From positions 434,001 to 498,000 of the forward strand of contig OX463811.1 of NCBI GenBank assembly GCA_949825045.1: a stretch of 64,000 nt of DNA, in the 5' to 3' direction. This document shows positions 61,400 through 64,000 of this stretch, one piece after another. The DNA comes from Argyresthia goedartella. Lineage: Eukaryota > Arthropoda > Insecta > Lepidoptera > Argyresthiidae. The position numbers and the translations under genes are program-made. A model generated the notes under the pieces. That model ran no database searches, was not told where the DNA came from, and was given only the letters and a program-made list of their open reading frames with translations. Position 1 is the first letter of the stretch; each line of letters begins with the position of its first letter.

Positions 61400-62720
61400 G
61401 ATCGAGCTTCTGGTGCAACAACGGAATCGCAGCGTCACCGCAAATAATTTTGTTTGGTTCAAAATAATTCTCATTATTCTACGTTCTCATTAAACATTTT
61501 CATAAAATATTATCTTGTCTCACTAAATTTATTGTATGGAGTCCTTTTATCATTCAAAAATAACATGTAGATAGATACCACATTTCTGTGTGTATTTAAC
61601 GTTCAGTTGATTTACTGGAATATAAAAAAAGGCGGCATCTAGGTGTTTGGGCTACAATTCTTTCAATTTGAATTTATTTATACATTATTTATTCATTTAT
61701 TTATACATTTTGAATTTCCCCTGCGATACGGGCATTGCCTAGTGTAGGGTACACCGAAAAGCAGAAAATTCACTCTTACACCACTTACTTTAATCTTGTG
61801 TCTCATACCTGTCAGTTATTTTATATGTTATGGTGATAATAAATACTTTTTACATAAAAAAATAATAATTTTATTTTGCTTTTACGTAAAATAAAATTAA
61901 AGATACCCCTAAAATATATAATATCCTTGGTGTCATACCGCCGCCGGTGAAGAGATATCGAAAAGTTACGTTTTGCCATTTATCTCAAAACTATGACAAC
62001 TGCAGATGCTGCCCTTTTGCTTATGACGGCAGTATAGTTGTAATAGTTTGTTCATAAAAGTGTGCATAATCCTGATAGGGTTCGCTTCGCTCACCCTAAT
62101 TAGCCCCTGTTCGTTTAGGCTGTTACGCACGAAATAAGAAAGTTCAGGAATCAAACTTTTTTAAACGTATTCAATAAAACCGTTCAAGTGTGAGTAGGAC
62201 GTCGGACCCGCACGCACACGAAGTGAACATTGTACACGGAAAAACGTACAACGACAGTGTTGTACGTGTCTACCTAGATATTGTGTTCACAATACAATTG
62301 TGTACACACGTTTAACGAACCACACTAAATACATTTATCAATCGCGATTTGTTTGTGTTCTGTATTTGATATTAGCAAAGCTATCGAAGTGCTATTTTTT
62401 GGAAATCACTAAGAGAGATCTGACAAAGTCAATATTAGATCAGAGTCTGATGTCATTTGATCATAGTCATAACCTCTGGGCGACGGCGGTTGCAGGGGGG
62501 GGGGGTTATGGGGGTTATGCAGACTCGTGCATCAGATTATATTTATATAGTTTATATCTCTCGACTTGATAGTCTTGTTAAATTTCCGGAGGGCTTGCGC
62601 CACCTTCTTATGGTAATAAATATATCGACAACATTGCCAATTTTTTAAGTTATTTATTTGCTGTGCAAAACAAGTCTCAAGTTAAATAAACGAGTATAAC
62701 AATTTTGGGCTATTTCTAGA
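61400..62720. other. gene-free stretch
   Basis: AT-rich, with a G tract at 62497-62506, GCGGCATC words (61626) and a scrap of REP-C head at 62176-62225 (AACCGTTCAAGTGTGAGTAG). Frames of 60-89 codons have no motifs. Confidence 0.45.
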
Positions 62721-62725
62721 TTTTG

Positions 62726-62911
62726 TGTTATCAGCGACGCGATTGGAGGAATTTCGCTTGATATAAATAATTATTGGAATAGCTCACAGAATTCATAAAT
62801 ATTTATTGAGATGAGTTTTGACAATGCGTGCGTCCTGTACAACTATTTATTACCAGACTAACATGTCAGTGCGCTGCTTTGCGCACCTACCCTACTATCA
62901 CATACATAACA
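62726..62911 (-). mobile_element. 3' LTR of a Ty3/gypsy-type element
   Basis: Minus strand: begins TGTTATGTATGTGATAGTAG at 62911 and ends CGCTGATAACA at 62726, giving 186 bp with TGTTAT/ATAACA inverted ends. Just upstream on the coding strand lies a purine tract AAGGGTGGAGG, the expected second-strand primer. Two AATAAA signals lie within. The 5' LTR is outside the window, so the boundary rests on the purine tract and the inverted ends. Confidence 0.65.
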
Positions 62912-63060
62912 CCTCCACCCTTATTAACAAAAAAATACAAATATAATCTAAACCTAATTTAGAGTACTCTAAAGGAAAATGTAACAAAATAGAATAAGAA
63001 CATATCTAAGACAATCGTACTTAATAGAAAACACAATTATACTGAGTATAAACTTAAGTA

Positions 63061-64000
63061 CTAAAAATATTCATCGAAACCAAAGCGCCCAGGTGGCTTG
63101 CGAGTTCGCTTAGAATCAGTACATGGTTCCCTGTTCGCTGACACACTGGGCTCATACACCGGCGGCCCGGCTTCCGCTGCTGCTGGCTCGACTTCCCTCT
63201 GCGGTGAACTCTCCACTCTACTCTCCTCTAAGCTGTCGGTACCCCGTTCCTGTTCCTCGCCTCCGGTCATGGGAAACGTTAACGACTTGCGGTTTTGTCT
63301 ACAGTCCACTATGTTTGGCCTGCTTACTACAAGGGCTACTTCCCTATTAGTAATATCGTTATCTAGTTGCCGGGTAACCCTGTGTTTTAGTTGATTGACA
63401 TGCCTGTGTATCTCGGTTCCATAAATAGATTTAATTGTGTAATTCGTATTACCATTTCTTTTCATTACCGTGCCCGCTAGCCATTTATCCGTACCCCTGT
63501 ATTCTCGATACCATACTTGCGCACCCGGCTCGAGTTGACGATGTGTACCGCCCGCTATCTCTTCACTACGCGCTTGACGAGCGGCTACTCTCGTTTCTCG
63601 TTCTGGTTTCAGTACATCTAGTCTCATACGGAGGTTTCGGCCCTGTAAGATTTTTGCTGGACTATCGCCGATGGTAGCATGTTCGGTATTTCTATACGCC
63701 AATAAGAACCTACATAAAGCTGTATGCACGTCTACATTTTGTTTATATGCCTTTTTAATAGCACGTTTACAGATTTTAACCGCGCTTTCCGCAGCTCCGT
63801 TGGAAGCCGGATGATAAGGAGCGCTAAAAATGTGTTCTATACCGTTATGTGTTAAAAACATTTGAAATTCTGAGCTAGAAAATGGCGGGCCATTGTCACT
63901 GACGATTTGTTTTGGTAAGCCAAACTTGGCCCACAAGTCTCTTAGCGTAGCTATAACTGCTGATACTGTGGTTCTTTTCATTCTAATGGCTTCAATCCAT
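63061..64000 (-). CDS. pol: LTR-retrotransposon pol, integrase C-terminal part (cut by window edge)
   Basis: The minus-strand frame is open from the window end (WIEAIRMKRT is readable at 64000-63970, so the ATG at 63981 is internal) to TAG at 63061-63063. Counting from that ATG, residues 20-70 are the end of the integrase core: IVSDNGPPF with D29, HPASNGAAES with E65. D and E are 35 residues apart, the D-D-35-E spacing of retroviral-type integrases. LLAYRNTEHATIGDSPAKIL (about 94-113) and a YREYRGTDKWLAGTV segment are the GPY/F-like C-terminal region of Ty3/gypsy integrases. The acidic, proline-rich tail ends GRFGFDEYF. The frame is undamaged as far as visible, so the element may be young. 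Its LTR follows 150 bases downstream. Confidence 0.85.
   Translation of the reverse strand, partial: WIEAIRMKRTTVSAVIATLRDLWAKFGLPKQIVSDNGPPFSSSEFQMFLTHNGIEHIFSAPYHPASNGAAESAVKICKRAIKKAYKQNVDVHTALCRFLLAYRNTEHATIGDSPAKILQGRNLRMRLDVLKPERETRVAARQARSEEIAGGTHRQLEPGAQVWYREYRGTDKWLAGTVMKRNGNTNYTIKSIYGTEIHRHVNQLKHRVTRQLDNDITNREVALVVSRPNIVDCRQNRKSLTFPMTGGEEQERGTDSLEESRVESSPQREVEPAAAEAGPPVYEPSVSANREPCTDSKRTRKPPGRFGFDEYF

Overview
The window looks like non-genic, repeat-saturated nuclear DNA of an insect, most likely a moth or butterfly. I recognise no host gene, rRNA gene or functional tRNA gene. The base for this is (i) AT-rich sequence packed with decayed transposons, (ii) many copies of a dispersed repeat of a type common in Lepidoptera (head AAGTGCGAGTCGGACTCG, end rich in GGACGGACGGACAG), (iii) tRNA-derived SINEs with ATT-rich tails, and (iv) 5'-truncated non-LTR retrotransposons ending in short tandem tails. 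The order is inferred; no species is claimed.

Layout. 1-8.2 kb: SINE, LINE tails and MITE-like elements. 8.24-8.70 kb: a LINE reverse-transcriptase fragment running straight into a nearly perfect 54-bp satellite (8.70-11.88 kb, about 59 copies), which holds a 1088-codon open frame on the minus strand without a usable ATG. 12.2-17 kb: MITEs and a decayed LINE (ORF1 end plus almost whole ORF2, minus strand), abutting a PIF/Harbinger transposase fragment. 17.4-29 kb: dispersed repeats, a second LINE (21.7-23.1 kb) and MITEs. 29.14-36.56 kb: a 41-bp satellite of about 181 copies with a higher-order duplication of about 3.65 kb. 37-39.5 kb: SINEs and nested MITEs. 39.58-42.74 kb: a long-TIR MITE broken by an RTE-clade retrotransposon with a clean 12-bp target duplication; that element keeps a 44-codon upstream ORF and its endonuclease but has lost the reverse-transcriptase palm. 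45.9-47.1 kb: a second RTE fragment and a 91-bp satellite (7 copies). 47.63-50.99 kb: an element with complex inverted termini of about 560 bp. 51-58 kb: more dispersed repeats. 58.26-59.85 kb: a 34-bp satellite (about 46 copies) with 11- and 13-unit super-repeats. 60-62.7 kb: a LINE end and a SINE. 62.73-64.0 kb: the 3' LTR and integrase end of a Ty3/gypsy-type element that runs off the window.

There is no operon-like or pathway logic here. The biology is that of mobile DNA: autonomous families (LINEs, RTE, gypsy, Harbinger) and their dependents (SINEs, MITEs), nested in a readable order, plus four separate satellite expansions, at least three of which seem to have grown out of transposon sequence. 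A second theme is a set of perfect short inverted repeats with tiny loops, where related copies sometimes show only one arm; I read these as local template-switch events.

Limits: everything comes from reading the sequence by eye. Copy numbers are array length divided by period, element edges without target duplications are approximate, and family names rest on visible motifs, not on database searches.
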